DNA from: Amycolatopsis jejuensis
GTDB lineage: Bacteria > Actinomycetota > Actinomycetes > Mycobacteriales > Pseudonocardiaceae
Direction of reading: 5' to 3'
DNA length: 64,000 nucleotides
NCBI RefSeq assembly: GCF_000717335.1
Contig: NZ_JNYZ01000021.1
Location: 1-64,000, forward strand
Shown here: one piece after another, positions 43,921 to 53,445 of the stretch
Position numbering within the stretch: position 1 is the stretch's first letter
Layout of the letters: each line of letters begins with the position of its first letter
Program-made: the position numbers and the translations under genes
The notes under the pieces: generated by a model
Told to the model about the DNA's origin: nothing
The model's input: only the letters and a program-made list of their open reading frames with translations
Databases searched by the model: none

Positions 43921-44531
43921 CGGCGCCCCCGGATCAGCTCGATCGCCTCCGCCCGCGACGTCGCCGACGTGCGCAGCAACCCGCGTACCGCCGACGTGGT
44001 GGTACGCGAACCGGGCTTGCGGATCCCGCGCACCGACATGCACAGGTGCTCGGCCTCCATCACCACGATTACGCCGCGCGGCTGCAGCTTCCGGACCAGC
44101 GCGTCCGCGACCTGCGACGTGAGCCGCTCCTGTACCTGCGGCCGCTTCGCGTAGAGATCGACGAGCCGCGCGAGCTTCGAAAGACCGGTGACCTTGCCCT
44201 CGCCGTTCGGAATGTAGCCGATGTGGGCCACGCCGTGGAACGACAGCAGGTGGTGCTCGCAGGTCGAGTACATCGGGATGTCCGTGACCAGCACGAGCTC
44301 CTCGTGCGATTCGTCGAACGTGCGCGACAGGACCTCGTCCGGGTCGGTGTACAGCCCCGCGAACATTTCCCGGTAAGCGCGAGCGACCCGGGCCGGGGTG
44401 TCTCGGAGACCGTCCCGTTCCGGGTCCTCACCGCACGCGAGCAGCAGCTCGCGGATGGCCCGCTCCGCCCGGTCCTGATCGAAGACCGGGCGGATGCCGT
44501 CTTTACTTCCGGTCTGTTCCGTCGACGTCAC
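43917..44531 (-). CDS. folE: GTP cyclohydrolase I
   Basis: First step of folate synthesis, converting GTP to dihydroneopterin triphosphate. The 204-aa protein has zinc ligands in [12 protein letters not shown] and HLCMSVRG, and [26 protein letters not shown] at 44531 gives VTSTEQTGS, overlapping the ftsH 3' end by 29 bases, so ftsH and the folate operon are likely co-transcribed. Confidence 0.96.
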   Translation of the reverse strand: MTSTEQTGSKDGIRPVFDQDRAERAIRELLLACGEDPERDGLRDTPARVARAYREMFAGLYTDPDEVLSRTFDESHEELVLVTDIPMYSTCEHHLLSFHGVAHIGYIPNGEGKVTGLSKLARLVDLYAKRPQVQERLTSQVADALVRKLQPRGVIVVMEAEHLCMSVRGIRKPGSRTTTSAVRGLLRTSATSRAEAIELIRGRR

Positions 44532-46902
44532 GCCGCTGCTGCCCCTCGTCCGGCTGCTGGCCGTTCGCGCCGTCGGCGAACCAGCCCTGCTCACGCGGAC
44601 GGTCTTCGGCGGGGCGCCACGGCTGCTGGCCACCCGGGGACGTCGCCGGGGTCCAGCCCGGAGGCGCCCCGTAGTTCGGCGGCCCGCCCTGCGCGCCGCC
44701 CGGGCCACCGGGCTGGTAGCCGCCCGCCGGACCGCCCGGCTGCTGCCCACCACCATACGGCTGTGGCCAGCGCCCGGTGCCGTTCGGCCCACCGGCCGGA
44801 CGGCCGCCGTTCGGCTGCGGCGGGGCGTACGGGTTGGCGCTCGGGTCCGGCGCCTGGTACGGCGGCCCACCCGGGAGTTCACCGGCACCGGGAGCGGTGC
44901 CGACCGGGGTCGGCGCCGGCTGCAGCACCGGCTGCTCCTTCTCCGGCGGCGGCCACGGCTCGCCGCGCTCCATCGCCAGCTCGCCCGGGGTCTTGATCGG
45001 CGGCTTGTCCGACGGCGTGCGCTCGCCGAACTCGTTGAAGACGGTGATGTGCGGGCGCTTCTCGACCGTCGCGAAGATCCGCTCGAGGTCCTTGCGCTGC
45101 AGCGTTTCCTTCTCCAGCAGCTCCATCACCAGGTTGTCGAGGACGTCGCGGTAGGTGTTGAGCACGTGCCACGCCTCGGTGTGCGCGGTCTCGATGAGCT
45201 TGCGCACCTCCTCGTCGATCTCGTGCGCCACCTCGAGCGAGTAGTCGGCCTGGCGGCCCGCGGACCGGCCAAGGAACGGGTCACCCTGCTCCTGCCCGTA
45301 CTTCACCGCACCCAGCCGCGCGCTCATGCCGTACTCGGTGACCATCGAGCGGGCGATCTTCGTGGCCTGCTCGATGTCCGACGACGCACCCGTGGTGGGC
45401 TCGTGGAACACCAGTTCCTCGGCCGTGCGGCCACCCATCGCGAACACCAGCCGCCCGATCATCTCCGACCGGGTCATCAGCTGCTTGTCGTCCTCCGGCA
45501 CCAGCAGCGCGTGCCCGCCGGTGCGGCCGCGCGGGAGGATGGTGAGCTTGTACACCGGTTCGATGTCCGGCATCGCCCACGCGGCGAGCGCGTGCCCGCC
45601 CTCGTGGTAGGCCGTGATCTTCTTCTCCTTCTCGGAGATGATCCGGCTCTTGCGCGCGGGCCCGCCGACCACCCGGTCGACCGACTCCTCGAGCGCCGCG
45701 TCGTTGATCACGTGCCCGTTCTGCCGGGCGGTGAGCAGCGCGGCCTCGTTCAGCACGTTCGCCAGGTCCGCACCCGACATCCCGACCGTGCGCTTGGCCA
45801 GCCCGGTGAGGTCCGTGCCCTGCGCGATCGGCTTGCCCTTGGAGTGCACCTCGAGGATCGCCTTGCGGCCGCGCAGGTCGGGCGCGGACACCGGGATCTG
45901 CCGGTCGAACCGGCCGGGGCGCAGCAGCGCCGGGTCGAGGATGTCCGGCCGGTTGGTGGCCGCGATGAGGATGATGCCGCCGCGCGCGTCGAAGCCGTCC
46001 ATCTCGACGAGCAGCTGGTTCAGCGTCTGCTCGCGTTCGTCGTGCCCGCCGCCGAGGCCGGCACCGCGCTGGCGGCCGACCGCGTCGATCTCGTCGACGA
46101 AGATGATGCACGGCGCGTTCTGCTTGGCCTGTTCGAACAGGTCCCGCACCCGGGAGGCACCGACACCGACGAACATCTCGACGAAGTCGGAACCCGAGAT
46201 CGTGTAGAACGGCACGCCCGCTTCACCGGCGACGGCACGCGCCAGCAGCGTCTTACCGGTGCCGGGCGGCCCGTAGAGCAGCACGCCCTTCGGGATCTTC
46301 GCGCCGAGTGCCTGGTACCGCGCGGGGTTCTGTAGGAAGTCCTTGATCTCGTACAGCTCTTCGACCGCCTCGTCGGCGCCCGCGACATCCCCGAAGGTGG
46401 TCTTCGGCATGTCCTTGTTGAGCTGTTTCGCCTTCGACTTGCCGAAGTTGAGGACGCGGTTCCCGCCGCCCTGCGCGTTGTTCATCATCCACATCAGAAG
46501 GCCGAGCACCAGCGCCAGCGGAATGGCGAAGATGAGGATCTGGGTGAACAGACCCTGCTGGGTGACCTTGGTGGTGAACTTGACCGGCTGCCCGTCGACC
46601 TTGGCCTCGATCAGCTTGTCGTAGATCCCCGCCGTGGCGCCCGCCGGGAACTGCGCGATGATCTGGTCGGTCTGGTTGCCGTCGACGTCGATCTTCTGCG
46701 TGAGCTGCAGCTTGAGCTGCTGCTCCTTGTCCTCGAGACTGGCTTCCTTGACGTGGTTCTGGGCCACCTGCCCCATCGCCACCGAGATGGGAGCCTGGGC
46801 GTAGCCACGATCGCTGTCGAAGATCGTGTTGTAGGCGAACAACGCCAGCAACCCCGCGACGATCCACAGCAGTGGGTTCCTGAGCACGCTCTTCCGGTTC
46901 AT
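44503..46902 (-). CDS. ftsH: ATP-dependent zinc metalloprotease FtsH
   Basis: Membrane-anchored hexameric protease that removes damaged membrane and short-lived regulatory proteins. The 799-aa protein has two N-terminal transmembrane helices (about 10-28 and 113-132), AAA Walker [13 protein letters not shown] near 209, Walker [12 protein letters not shown], the HEGGH zinc site near 434 and a further Asp ligand. The last 150 residues are Gly/Pro/Gln-rich, a feature of actinobacterial FtsH. ATG at 46902 begins [10 protein letters not shown]; the upstream 35 open codons are non-conserved. Confidence 0.96.
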   Translation of the reverse strand: MNRKSVLRNPLLWIVAGLLALFAYNTIFDSDRGYAQAPISVAMGQVAQNHVKEASLEDKEQQLKLQLTQKIDVDGNQTDQIIAQFPAGATAGIYDKLIEAKVDGQPVKFTTKVTQQGLFTQILIFAIPLALVLGLLMWMMNNAQGGGNRVLNFGKSKAKQLNKDMPKTTFGDVAGADEAVEELYEIKDFLQNPARYQALGAKIPKGVLLYGPPGTGKTLLARAVAGEAGVPFYTISGSDFVEMFVGVGASRVRDLFEQAKQNAPCIIFVDEIDAVGRQRGAGLGGGHDEREQTLNQLLVEMDGFDARGGIILIAATNRPDILDPALLRPGRFDRQIPVSAPDLRGRKAILEVHSKGKPIAQGTDLTGLAKRTVGMSGADLANVLNEAALLTARQNGHVINDAALEESVDRVVGGPARKSRIISEKEKKITAYHEGGHALAAWAMPDIEPVYKLTILPRGRTGGHALLVPEDDKQLMTRSEMIGRLVFAMGGRTAEELVFHEPTTGASSDIEQATKIARSMVTEYGMSARLGAVKYGQEQGDPFLGRSAGRQADYSLEVAHEIDEEVRKLIETAHTEAWHVLNTYRDVLDNLVMELLEKETLQRKDLERIFATVEKRPHITVFNEFGERTPSDKPPIKTPGELAMERGEPWPPPEKEQPVLQPAPTPVGTAPGAGELPGGPPYQAPDPSANPYAPPQPNGGRPAGGPNGTGRWPQPYGGGQQPGGPAGGYQPGGPGGAQGGPPNYGAPPGWTPATSPGGQQPWRPAEDRPREQGWFADGANGQQPDEGQQRRDVDGTDRK

Positions 46903-47106
46903 ACGACTCGGCCCTTGCGGCCTCGACCCTCCCTGGTTGGGCGGCTCCTGTGATACCCGCCATCGCGATCTTGACAACCCATGGGTGCCGCCGGGCACCC
47001 GTCCCACCAGGGTACCGTCCGGGCGGGCGGGGGAGCCTGGTGAGCCTCACGCAGGTCAACGGCCGATCCCTCGCGAGGGTTCCCGCTCCGGCGAGGTGTT
47101 CGCCCG

Positions 47107-47928
47107 CTACCTGCCTTCGACCGCCACCGAGGCCACCATTTCACCCAGCCGGGTACGCAATGTCTTCGGGTCCGCGGGAGCCACGGTGACCCACTCCCGG
47201 CCGTCCGAACCGGCCCGCGACAAGCTCAGATACCGCCCGGTGGCGGTGTCGAACCAGCCGAGCACGCGGGACCGCTGCCGCGCCCCGAGCTGGGACCGGC
47301 TGTTCGCTGCAAGCTGACCGCCACGCAGCCTCGGCTGGCCCGCGAGGAGCCCGTACGTCTCGCGCGGGTCGGCGGTGGCGCGTTCGCTGAGTGACTGACG
47401 TCTCTGCCGACGGCCGCCCTTCTCCTCGGCCTGCCCGCCGCCCGCCGCGACCGGCACCCGGATCGGCGGCGTGTGCAGCGCCTCGTCCAGCGGGAGGGTG
47501 ACCGACGCCTCACTGCCCCGCGGTCCGGTGGGAAGCAGCTCGACGACCGTGGACACCAGCCCGTCGGCCGGGGCCTCGCGCAGCCAGAAGCCGTCGCCGT
47601 CCTGGATCGCGATCACGCCGGTGCGCTCGTCGCCCGCCGCGAGCAGCGCGACCGGATGCGCCTCGAACTCCGGGATGTGCAGCCCGTCGATCGAATGCGG
47701 GGCGCGGGCGAGCAGGGTGAGCCAGTCTTCGAGCCGGGGCTCGGCGCGGCCGCGGGAATCACGCAGGCCGCGGGCCTTGAGCTCGACGTCGATCCGGTGC
47801 CGCAGCGACACCCGCTCGTCCTCGGTGGCGCCGTGCGAACGGATCCGCAGCGGGTACGGCAGCTCGCCGAGCTCCATCGACTCCCAGAGGAAGTCGAACG
47901 CCATCGGCGAGAAGAACTCCTGGTGCAT
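47107..47928 (-). CDS. ESX secretion-associated protein, EspG family (copy A)
   Basis: 273-aa predicted cytosolic chaperone for PPE-like proteins. Shared blocks with its neighbour at 48083 include FLWESMELGELPYPLRIRSHG at the start, and RGGQLAANSR and VLGWFDTATGRYLSLSR in the C-terminal half. A basic, Gly-rich loop (residues about 168-190) is longer than in the neighbour. It lies last in a minus-strand group PE-like, PPE-like, EspG, EspG. ATG or a close downstream ATG could be used; the first, at 47928, is taken. Confidence 0.72.
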   Translation of the reverse strand: MHQEFFSPMAFDFLWESMELGELPYPLRIRSHGATEDERVSLRHRIDVELKARGLRDSRGRAEPRLEDWLTLLARAPHSIDGLHIPEFEAHPVALLAAGDERTGVIAIQDGDGFWLREAPADGLVSTVVELLPTGPRGSEASVTLPLDEALHTPPIRVPVAAGGGQAEEKGGRRQRRQSLSERATADPRETYGLLAGQPRLRGGQLAANSRSQLGARQRSRVLGWFDTATGRYLSLSRAGSDGREWVTVAPADPKTLRTRLGEMVASVAVEGR

Positions 47929-47988
47929 CCGGTGCTGCTCACCCTCCGGTCAACGATTTCCGGCCCCAGCCTAGCGCCGGGCCGCCAC

Positions 47989-48066
47989 CCCAATGCCACA
48001 TTCGCTGCATCTGACGCACCCAATGTGGCATTCGCTGCGTCAGACGCACCCAATGCCACATTGGGG
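47989..48066. repeat. 30-base tandem repeat, 2.6 copies, with internal dyads
   Basis: Unit copies at 47989-48018 and 48019-48048 and a partial copy at 48049-48066 follow each other without gaps. Each reads CCCAATG, three or four variable bases, CATTCGCTGC and a GACGCA end. Part of each unit is self-complementary (CCAATGCCACATTGG in the last). It fills most of the 154-base gap between the two EspG genes and looks like an intergenic repeat family of this lineage. Confidence 0.8.
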
Positions 48067-48082
48067 CGATCTTCGGCAGAGG

Positions 48083-48886
48083 TCAGAACGCGGCAGCGCT
48101 GGCCTGCTCGGCGGCGCCGGAGAGCATTTCGCCCAGCCGGTGCCGCAGGGTGGCCGCGTCGGCCGGGGCGATGGTGATCCAGTCGCGGCCGTCCCGGCCT
48201 CGGCTGGCTTGCGTGAAATAGCGGCCGGTTTCGGTGTCGAACCAGCTCAGCACGGGTGAGCGGCTGCGCCCGCCGAGCCGGTTGCGGGCGTTCGCGCCGA
48301 TCTGGCCACCGCGCAGGCGTTGCTGGGCGTGCAACCGGGCCAGCGCCTTGCGGTCTTCGTCCACGCTCGCGCGGCCATCGGCGTCGACCTGGTTGCCGCG
48401 GCGCTGCATGAAATCGACGCCCGAAGCGCCGACCAGCTGCTCCAGCGGCACGGTGATCGACTTCTCGGTGCCCCGCGGAGCCCCCGGCAGGAGCGAGACG
48501 ACGGCCGTGGCCAGCCCGTCGGTTGGGCACGGCTGCAGATGCAGGCCGCGCTGGTCCTGTACGGCGAAAAGGCCCTGACCGGCCGCGCTACCCGCCACCG
48601 CGAGCAATGGCTCGCCGTTCGGGTCGAGCAACTGCACGGTGTCGAGGCTGACGTCCGGGGAGGCGAGGATGCCGAAAAAGTCCTCGACGTGCGGAGCCGG
48701 GCGGCCACGGGTGTCGGCGAGCCCCCGGTCGGCCAGTGCGCCGAGCGTGCCGGTGCGCAGCGCCGCCCGTTCGTCGACGGTGACGCCGTGCGACCGGACC
48801 CGCAGCGGATACGGCAGCTCGCCCATCCCGGCCGACTCCCACAGGAAGTCCACCTCGATCGGTGCGAGCAGCTCCGCGTTCGACAT
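48083..48886 (-). CDS. ESX secretion-associated protein, EspG family (copy B)
   Basis: 267-aa EspG-like chaperone, paralogous to the next gene downstream. It begins MSNAELLAPIEVDFLWE, then GMGELPYPLRVRSHGVT, RGGQIGANARNRLG, WFDTETGRYFTQ and APADAATLRHRLGEM. ATG at 48886 is chosen over longer frames because similarity to copy A begins there. It follows the PPE-like gene after a 68-base gap that contains a strong palindrome, so its level relative to the PPE-like protein may be set there. Confidence 0.75.
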   Translation of the reverse strand: MSNAELLAPIEVDFLWESAGMGELPYPLRVRSHGVTVDERAALRTGTLGALADRGLADTRGRPAPHVEDFFGILASPDVSLDTVQLLDPNGEPLLAVAGSAAGQGLFAVQDQRGLHLQPCPTDGLATAVVSLLPGAPRGTEKSITVPLEQLVGASGVDFMQRRGNQVDADGRASVDEDRKALARLHAQQRLRGGQIGANARNRLGGRSRSPVLSWFDTETGRYFTQASRGRDGRDWITIAPADAATLRHRLGEMLSGAAEQASAAAF

Positions 48887-48908
48887 CGACCGACCCCCTC
48901 TCGTCATG

Positions 48909-48947
48909 CCCGCGGGCGCGTGACCGGTCCGGTCACGCGCCCGCGGG
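48909..48947. other. 19-bp palindrome between the PPE-like and EspG genes
   Basis: Bases 48909-48927 and 48929-48947 are exactly complementary around a single central base. The hairpin (about 18 bp) has no U-tract. It lies between the PPE-like stop (48955) and the EspG start (48886), so it could terminate most transcripts, protect the upstream message from decay, or be an intergenic repeat. Confidence 0.75.
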
Positions 48948-48954
48948 TCGAGCC

Positions 48955-50322
48955 TCAGTTGTCGTCGTCCGACCACGCGCCGATGACCGGCGGCGGGGTG
49001 GCCTCGTTGGCGCCGAACGCGTCGTCCGGGTCCGGCTCGATGAGGAACGACGCGTGCGTGTGCTCCTGGTCCTCCTCGCCCTGTCCGGCGGACGCGCCCA
49101 TGCCGCCGCCCATCGGGCTCATACCGGGCTGCTGGCCGATGGTGCCACCCGCCGGGACGACGCCCTGCTGCTGCGGCACCGCGGACGCGGCACTCTGCCC
49201 GCTCTGGTGTTCGGCCGCGGCCGACGTGCTCTCTTCCTTGCGCGACCCACTGCGCGAGCCCTGGCCGAGCTTGCCCCCGGCGTACCCGGCACCGGCGCCG
49301 ATCGCGCCGAGTCCCAGCGCAGCTCCGACGCCACTGCCGCCGCCCCCACCAGCAGGCGCCGCCGGCGCAACCGGGGCGGGCGCACCCGCACCGGTACCGA
49401 CCCCGGCTCCGGCGGCGAGACCGCCTTCGAGACCGGCCGCGGCGTAGTTGCCCGAGTCGGCGGTGATGTGCGCGCTGCCGGGCTGACCTGCGCCGCCCGC
49501 ACCGGGGACGCCGTACGCGCCGACCCCGCCGAAGCCGTCCGCGCCGCCCAGCCCCTGCACACCGTCGGCGTGCGGAATGTTGTTGACGGCGTTGAAGGAA
49601 TTACCGTTGAAGTGCGTCGGCGTGGGCTTCATGCCGAGCGATTCGGGACCGAAGCTCGGGGTGGAGCCGTCGACCTCGCTCATCGCCTGCGTGTACGCGT
49701 TGAAGAAGGCGACCTGCTGCGCCTTCACGTCGTTCGCCGCGTCGGCCTGCGCCTTCTGGTCCGCGGCGAGCGCGGCCGGACCACCGGCGAGCGCGGCGGA
49801 CATCGCCTGCTTCGGATCGTAGTCACGCGGGGCGGGCATCTTCTTGACCTCGGCGGCCGCGGCGGCCTGGCGCGCGAGCCGGTCGGCCATCGTGTGCGCG
49901 GCGTCGGACGCCTGCGAACCCGAGTTGGCGATGGAGACGAGCGCACCCTGTGCCCCGGCCGCACCGTGGCCGACCCAGGCGTTGCCCAGCTCGGAAATCG
50001 CGGAGTACAGGTCGTTCGACGCCTGCTTCAGCTCGGTGCCGTGCTTGGTCCAGTGCTGCCCGGTGGACTCGGCCGTACCCGGGTCGTTGTCGGTGGTCGC
50101 GCCAAGGTAGAGCTGCTGGCTCTCCTGCGCGTTCCAGTTCGGCGGGTTGCCGATGGCGCGGTCGCCGCCCATCTCGAAGCCGCCGGCACTGCTGCGGGCG
50201 GAGTCGACGATGTTCTGCGTGCTCGCGTTCGACCCCATCGGGACGGCCGATCCGGGAGCGGGCACGGGCTGGTCGCCGTAGCCCGACCCGTCCGGGACGG
50301 GGTTCTGGGTGTTCGGTGCCAT
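48955..50322 (-). CDS. PPE-like/WXG type VII secretion target with acidic tail
   Basis: 455-aa predicted ESX substrate. The N-terminal about 200 residues are helical with the turn motif W116-VG118, followed by a Gly/Ala/Pro-rich middle (about 230-390). The charged tail EEDQEH, PDPDDAFG, PPPVIGAW matches the pattern of the PPE-like protein at 11996. It starts with an ATG at 50322, 23 bases after the small YxxxD protein. It would form a dimer with that protein and be bound by the EspG proteins downstream. Its place between ftsH and hpt recalls EspA in M. tuberculosis. Confidence 0.75.
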   Translation of the reverse strand: MAPNTQNPVPDGSGYGDQPVPAPGSAVPMGSNASTQNIVDSARSSAGGFEMGGDRAIGNPPNWNAQESQQLYLGATTDNDPGTAESTGQHWTKHGTELKQASNDLYSAISELGNAWVGHGAAGAQGALVSIANSGSQASDAAHTMADRLARQAAAAAEVKKMPAPRDYDPKQAMSAALAGGPAALAADQKAQADAANDVKAQQVAFFNAYTQAMSEVDGSTPSFGPESLGMKPTPTHFNGNSFNAVNNIPHADGVQGLGGADGFGGVGAYGVPGAGGAGQPGSAHITADSGNYAAAGLEGGLAAGAGVGTGAGAPAPVAPAAPAGGGGGSGVGAALGLGAIGAGAGYAGGKLGQGSRSGSRKEESTSAAAEHQSGQSAASAVPQQQGVVPAGGTIGQQPGMSPMGGGMGASAGQGEEDQEHTHASFLIEPDPDDAFGANEATPPPVIGAWSDDDN

Positions 50323-50345
50323 GACTTCGTGATCCCCCTAGGACG

Positions 50346-50711
50346 TCAGGCCTTGCGGAACGGGTCGGCGGCGGACTGGTCGATCTCGTGGTAGCGGGCC
50401 ATCGCCGCGACGATGCCCTCTTCCGCGGCCTGGTACTGGCTGAGCAGGTTCTGCAGGGCGGACGAGTAGGAGTCGCCACCGCCGTCGGCGCGCTGCACGA
50501 ACTTGGCCGCCATCGCGTGCCCGACCGGGTTCGCGCCGAGCTTGGGCGGCTGCGCGAGCGTGCCCGAACCGTTCAGGAGAGCCTCGACGGCATCGCGGCC
50601 GGTGCGGATCTTCTTCAGCACGGTCTGCGCCGCGTCGGGGTCGATGCCGACCTGACCGCCCACAGCGGCGGCTTTGAACGCGTTCGCGTCCGCCGAACTG
50701 CTGTTGCCCAT
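50346..50711 (-). CDS. ESX-associated helical-hairpin protein with YxxxD motif (PE/EspC-like)
   Basis: 121-aa protein starting MGNSSSADAN at ATG 50711, behind a purine-rich ribosome-binding site (GAGAGAGG). It has two predicted helices and ends with the type VII signal Y107-HEI-D111, followed by ten residues. The helix from FVQRADGGGD to the motif aligns without gaps to the 10898 gene product. It heads the minus-strand module and overlaps nothing, so the promoter is in the 119-base gap after hpt. Confidence 0.75.
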   Translation of the reverse strand: MGNSSSADANAFKAAAVGGQVGIDPDAAQTVLKKIRTGRDAVEALLNGSGTLAQPPKLGANPVGHAMAAKFVQRADGGGDSYSSALQNLLSQYQAAEEGIVAAMARYHEIDQSAADPFRKA

Positions 50712-50830
50712 CTGCCCTCTCTCCGTTCCCCCGCGCGAGCACCGCCCGCCTGGCATTAGGTCTTCGCACAGGTTAACGCACCTGGTCGAGACCTATGACG
50801 CGATTTGCGGCATCCGGGTTCCGTGATCGC

Positions 50831-51385
50831 CTAGCCCGACGTGTAGACGTGTGGATCGAGCGTCCCGATGTACGGCAGGTCGCGGTACCGCTCGGCGTAG
50901 TCGAGGCCGTAGCCGACCACGAACTCGTTCGGGATGTCGAAGCCGATGTACTTGACGGGTACCTCGACCTTCACCGCTTCCGGCTTGCGCAGCAGCGAGA
51001 CCACCTCGAGCGAGGCCGGATTCCGGCTCGCGAGGTTCTTCAGCAGCCACGACAGCGTGAGCCCGGAGTCGACGATGTCCTCGACGATCAGCACGTCGCG
51101 CCCGGCGATGTCGCGGTCGAGGTCTTTCAGGATCCGCACCACCCCCGACGACGAGGTCGAAGACCCGTACGACGACACGGCCATGAACTCCAGCTGCGCG
51201 GGCACCGGCAGCGCCCGCGCGAAGTCGGTCATGAACATGACGGCGCCCTTGAGGACGCCGACCAGCAGCAGGTCGCCCTGGCCGTTCTCCGGGTGGTCCG
51301 CGGCGATCTTCGCCGCCAGCTCCGCGATCTTGTCTTTGATCTGCTGCTCGGTGATGAGCACGGAGGCGATCTCGCCCTCGTACAC
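50831..51385 (-). CDS. hpt: Hypoxanthine phosphoribosyltransferase
   Basis: Salvages hypoxanthine and guanine with PRPP. The 184-aa type I PRTase has [14 protein letters not shown], the flexible loop region with SSYGSST, the PRPP signature [14 protein letters not shown] and the purine-contact [22 protein letters not shown] at 51385 starts it, only 3 bases after the tilS stop, so they are co-transcribed, as in most bacteria. Confidence 0.96.
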   Translation of the reverse strand: MYEGEIASVLITEQQIKDKIAELAAKIAADHPENGQGDLLLVGVLKGAVMFMTDFARALPVPAQLEFMAVSSYGSSTSSSGVVRILKDLDRDIAGRDVLIVEDIVDSGLTLSWLLKNLASRNPASLEVVSLLRKPEAVKVEVPVKYIGFDIPNEFVVGYGLDYAERYRDLPYIGTLDPHVYTSG

Positions 51386-51388
51386 GAG

Positions 51389-52360
51389 TCATTCCCCTCG
51401 GGTGGTGGGTTCGGGTCCGGCAAGCGAGAGCCTGCCACGCCGCCGTCGTGCCTCCAAGTTGCCTGGCAGCCAGACCCCGCCCTGACCGCGCCAGCGGGCC
51501 ACGAGAGCGTCGACCGACCGCAGATGCGCGTCGGTCAGCTCGCGGACCCCGGAGTCCAGCAGCCACCTGCGGAGAACCCGTCGGCGCAGTGCGGCAGGCT
51601 CGGCGGCGAGCACGGCTACGTCGAGGTCATCTTCGCGGACGCCGCGCTCGTACACGCGCGCGGCAAGTGTGTCCAACGCCTCGGTGTCTTCGCGCAATTG
51701 CGCGGCTGTACGGGCAAGCGCCGGGGCGACACCGCCCGACAGCACGTCCTCCAGCAATGGCAGGACTTCGGTGCGCAACCGGACGCGCGTGAACCGCGGG
51801 TCGGCGTTGTGCGGGTCCTGCCACGGTTCGACTCCGAGTTCCGCGCACGCCTGAAGCGTTTGCGCGCGGGTGATGCCGAGCAATGGACGACCCCACGGCG
51901 GATCGTGCGGACGCATGCCGGCGAGAGACCGTGGTCCAGACCCTCGTCCGAGACCGAGCAGCACAGTCTCGGCTTGATCGTCGAGGGTATGGCCGAGAAG
52001 TACGAGCCCTTCGCCTCTCGGCAACGCTTCGCGGAGCGCGTGGTACCTCGCAGCGCGCGCGGCTGCTTCAGGACCACCTTTGCCCGTTACGTGGACAGCG
52101 TGTACCTCAGCGACGTCAATGCCGAGGCTCTTCACCACTGTCTCTGCTTCGGCGGCGACGGCAGCGGAGCCGGGCTGTAGGCCGTGGTCGATCACCAGCG
52201 CGCGCGTACGGAAGTCACGGTGCCGCGAGACGTACGCCGTCGCTTCAGCGAGCGCGAGGGAGTCTGCTCCGCCTGACACTGCGACGCACACTTCGCCGGG
52301 TACGGCGAGCGTGGTGAGGAAGTCGCGGACCGCCGTGCGGACCGCGGCGAGCGCACTCAC
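51389..52360 (-). CDS. tilS: tRNA(Ile)-lysidine synthetase TilS
   Basis: Essential enzyme that converts C34 of tRNA-Ile(CAU) to lysidine. The 323-aa N-type ATPase has the PP-loop S29-GGADS34, VIDHGLQPGSAA, GHTLDDQAETVLLGLGRG with the HxxDD-type motif and RPLLGITR. A short C-terminal domain follows. GTG at 52360 overlaps the stop of the metalloprotease gene as GTGA. The longer open frame is antisense to that gene. Confidence 0.96.
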   Translation of the reverse strand: MSALAAVRTAVRDFLTTLAVPGEVCVAVSGGADSLALAEATAYVSRHRDFRTRALVIDHGLQPGSAAVAAEAETVVKSLGIDVAEVHAVHVTGKGGPEAAARAARYHALREALPRGEGLVLLGHTLDDQAETVLLGLGRGSGPRSLAGMRPHDPPWGRPLLGITRAQTLQACAELGVEPWQDPHNADPRFTRVRLRTEVLPLLEDVLSGGVAPALARTAAQLREDTEALDTLAARVYERGVREDDLDVAVLAAEPAALRRRVLRRWLLDSGVRELTDAHLRSVDALVARWRGQGGVWLPGNLEARRRRGRLSLAGPEPTTRGE

Positions 52361-53406
52361 CCGTGCAGGCGCCGCACCCAGGCCGCGGGGTCCGCGATCT
52401 CGGCTCGGGTGGGCAGCGTGTTCGGCGAGCGCCAGACCGCGTTGAACCCGTCCATCCCGACAGCGTCGACGACGTGCCGCGTGAACTTCGCGCCCTCCTC
52501 GTACTGGCGGATTTTCGCGTCGAGACCCAGCAGCGCACGCAAAAGCCGGTCGAAGAGCCCGCCGCCCTGGCGACGCTCGGTGAAGCGCGAACGGATCTGC
52601 TCGACACTGGGGACCACCTGCGGACCGACGGCGTCCATCACGTAGTCGGCGTGGCCTTCCAGGAGCGTGGACAACGCGAGCAGCCGGTCGAAGATCGACC
52701 GTTCCTTGGGCGACTGCAGCAGTTCCGCGATCCCACCGCCCTTGCCGCGCTGCCGGAGCGCGTCCGGGAGGCGGCCGACGAGCTCGGCAAGACCTTCCGC
52801 GGAACTGTCGGCGAGGGTCGAAACCAGCCGTTCGACCTCGTCGGCGAAGTAGTCCCGCAGCCACGGCACGGCGGTGAACTGCAGCCGGTGCGTGCATTCG
52901 TGCAGACAGACCCAGAGCCGGAAATCTCGGGCAGGCACCTTCATCGCGCGCTCGGCCGCCACCACGTTGGGCGCGACCAGCAGCAGCTCGCCCTGGTGCT
53001 CGCGGCCGCCGAACGGGTCGTACTGCCCGAGCACGCGAGACGCGAGGAACGCCAGCACGAGCCCGGTCTGCACCCCGGCGCCGGACGCCAGGATCGGGCC
53101 GAGCGGACCGCCTTGCGCGGCAGGCAGCGCGCGGCCGGTGAGCACCCCGAGCCCGGACGCCGCGGACCGGACCCAGCCCGGCCGGTCCACCACGGTGCCG
53201 GGCAGCAACGGCAGGTCCCGGCCGAGCCCGGTGAGCTCGCGGACGTGCCCCTCCGCCTCGGCGGTCAGCTCCCGCAGGTCGACCACCGCGCGGTCGGCTT
53301 CCCCGCGCGCGACCTGCGGGCCGCCGCGGACCAGCAATGCGCCGGTGGCGGCCGCGCGGTCCCAGTCGACCATGGGCCGCCGTCGGGTTTCGGTTTCCTG
53401 GCTCAC
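52357..53406 (-). CDS. Zinc-dependent metalloprotease, DUF2342 (F420 biosynthesis-associated) family
   Basis: 349-aa protein with a single zinc site HECTH near residue 170 (LWVCLHECTHRLQF) and a downstream Glu in LLEGHADYVMD, the layout of gluzincin-like DUF2342 proteins. The M. tuberculosis homologue (Rv3626c as I recall) is at the same place beside tilS. The protein is probably cytosolic; no signal peptide is visible. Substrate is unknown. The start is GTG at 53406. Confidence 0.88.
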   Translation of the reverse strand: MSQETETRRRPMVDWDRAAATGALLVRGGPQVARGEADRAVVDLRELTAEAEGHVRELTGLGRDLPLLPGTVVDRPGWVRSAASGLGVLTGRALPAAQGGPLGPILASGAGVQTGLVLAFLASRVLGQYDPFGGREHQGELLLVAPNVVAAERAMKVPARDFRLWVCLHECTHRLQFTAVPWLRDYFADEVERLVSTLADSSAEGLAELVGRLPDALRQRGKGGGIAELLQSPKERSIFDRLLALSTLLEGHADYVMDAVGPQVVPSVEQIRSRFTERRQGGGLFDRLLRALLGLDAKIRQYEEGAKFTRHVVDAVGMDGFNAVWRSPNTLPTRAEIADPAAWVRRLHG

Positions 53407-53445
53407 CTGTCCGACGCTACCTTCCGGTCGCGGGTTTTGGTCGAT

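Noticed and set aside
44494..46335. 613-codon plus-strand frame opposite ftsH
   Set aside because: Antisense shadow of ftsH, rich in Arg, Leu and Val, with no recognisable motif.
46903..50711. A complete type VII secretion system
   Set aside because: No EccB, EccC, EccD, EccE or MycP-like gene is found; only substrate-like and chaperone-like genes are present.
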